Shown one piece after another: positions 63,825 to 64,000 of a stretch of DNA of 64,000 bases. Both the position numbers and the translations under genes were made by a program. A model generated the notes under the pieces. The model was not told where the DNA came from, ran no database searches, and saw nothing but the letters and a program-made list of their open reading frames with translations. The stretch lies in NCBI RefSeq assembly GCF_022378335.1, contig NZ_JAIQCI010000020.1, positions 1 through 64,000 of the forward strand. The letters run 5' to 3'. This DNA comes from Croceicoccus hydrothermalis (GTDB lineage Bacteria > Pseudomonadota > Alphaproteobacteria > Sphingomonadales > Sphingomonadaceae). Position 1 is the first letter of the stretch. The number at the start of each line of letters is the position of its first letter.

Positions 63825-64000
63825 TCATTCGCGAAAGCTCCACCTGAGCGCCGCGCCCATCGCATAGGTCGCCAGCCTGTTGGGAAGCGCGGTCAGCCGC
63901 CCCGGCCGCAGGTTCAACATGGCGGGCGCCCATCGCGGCAACAGGTCGAGCGCCGCATTGCCCAGCATGCGATGCGGCGCCGCCGACGCAGGGTTCCCCG
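63825..64000 (-). CDS. C-terminal part of an unidentified protein, cut by window edge
   Basis: The minus strand reads an open frame of 57 residues to a TGA at 63825-63827 (ending GAALRWSFRE). It has hydrophobic and arginine-rich stretches (NAALDLLPRWAPAMLNL and TALPNRLATY). I do not recognise the family from this fragment. Confidence 0.5.
   Translation of the reverse strand, partial: GNPASAAPHRMLGNAALDLLPRWAPAMLNLRPGRLTALPNRLATYAMGAALRWSFRE

Overview
The window is GC-rich chromosomal DNA of an alphaproteobacterium, most probably a sphingomonad. This rests on the gene neighbourhoods (mfd, sdhE and recG side by side), large TonB-dependent receptors, tightly overlapping ATGA gene junctions and a Wza/Wzz/Wzy exopolysaccharide cluster. 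No rRNA or other strong taxonomic marker is present, so the assignment is an inference.

Layout. Bases 1-3200 are the end of an integrated element: the start of an IS5-family transposase, a small cysteine-rich protein, a winged-helix protein and a tyrosine integrase whose gene begins just beyond the 3' end of a tRNA-Asn gene. From 3.3 to 12.1 kb are housekeeping genes: nadK, mfd, sdhE, recG and a membrane GGDEF/EAL protein. From 12.2 to 14.4 kb lie otsB and otsA, with otsA interrupted by an in-frame TAG. From 14.4 to 22.2 kb a compact operon encodes a VirB-type secretion apparatus (virB1-2-3-4-6-9-10-11) with no virB5, virB7, virB8 or virD4 in the window. From 22.4 to 28.3 kb are a TPR protein, a secreted Thr/Pro-rich lipoprotein, a large TonB receptor and an OmpR-type regulator with an unusual receiver; two Pho-box-like direct repeats lie here. 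From 28.5 to 32.7 kb a secreted alpha/beta hydrolase precedes bioF-bioD-bioA.

From 32.7 to 44.8 kb lies the most interesting region. A haem NO/O2-binding (H-NOX) protein overlaps an NtrC-type sigma-54 activator. Divergent from them run wza, wzz and wzy. Further on, a flippase and three glycosyltransferases diverge from a fused WecG/initiating sugar-phosphate transferase. Each of the two divergent intergenic regions contains four copies of a GCAATTTGC-like element about 21 bp apart, flanked on both sides by outward-facing sigma-54 -24/-12 promoters. The four transcription units therefore look like one regulon, which I infer is driven by the NtrC-type activator under H-NOX control and makes an exopolysaccharide.

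From 44.8 to 54.4 kb are signalling proteins: a membrane histidine kinase translationally coupled to a PAS/dimerisation/receiver/Hpt protein that has no ATPase domain (together a split phosphorelay), then a GAF protein coupled to a MASE1/CHASE/PAS hybrid kinase. A metabolite:proton symporter follows. From 55.9 to 61.3 kb is a cobalamin cluster: cobO, a cobalamin riboswitch, a BtuB-like receptor, cobQ and cbiB. The window ends with a cation/calcium antiporter, a HerA-like ATPase and the C-terminal end of an unidentified protein.
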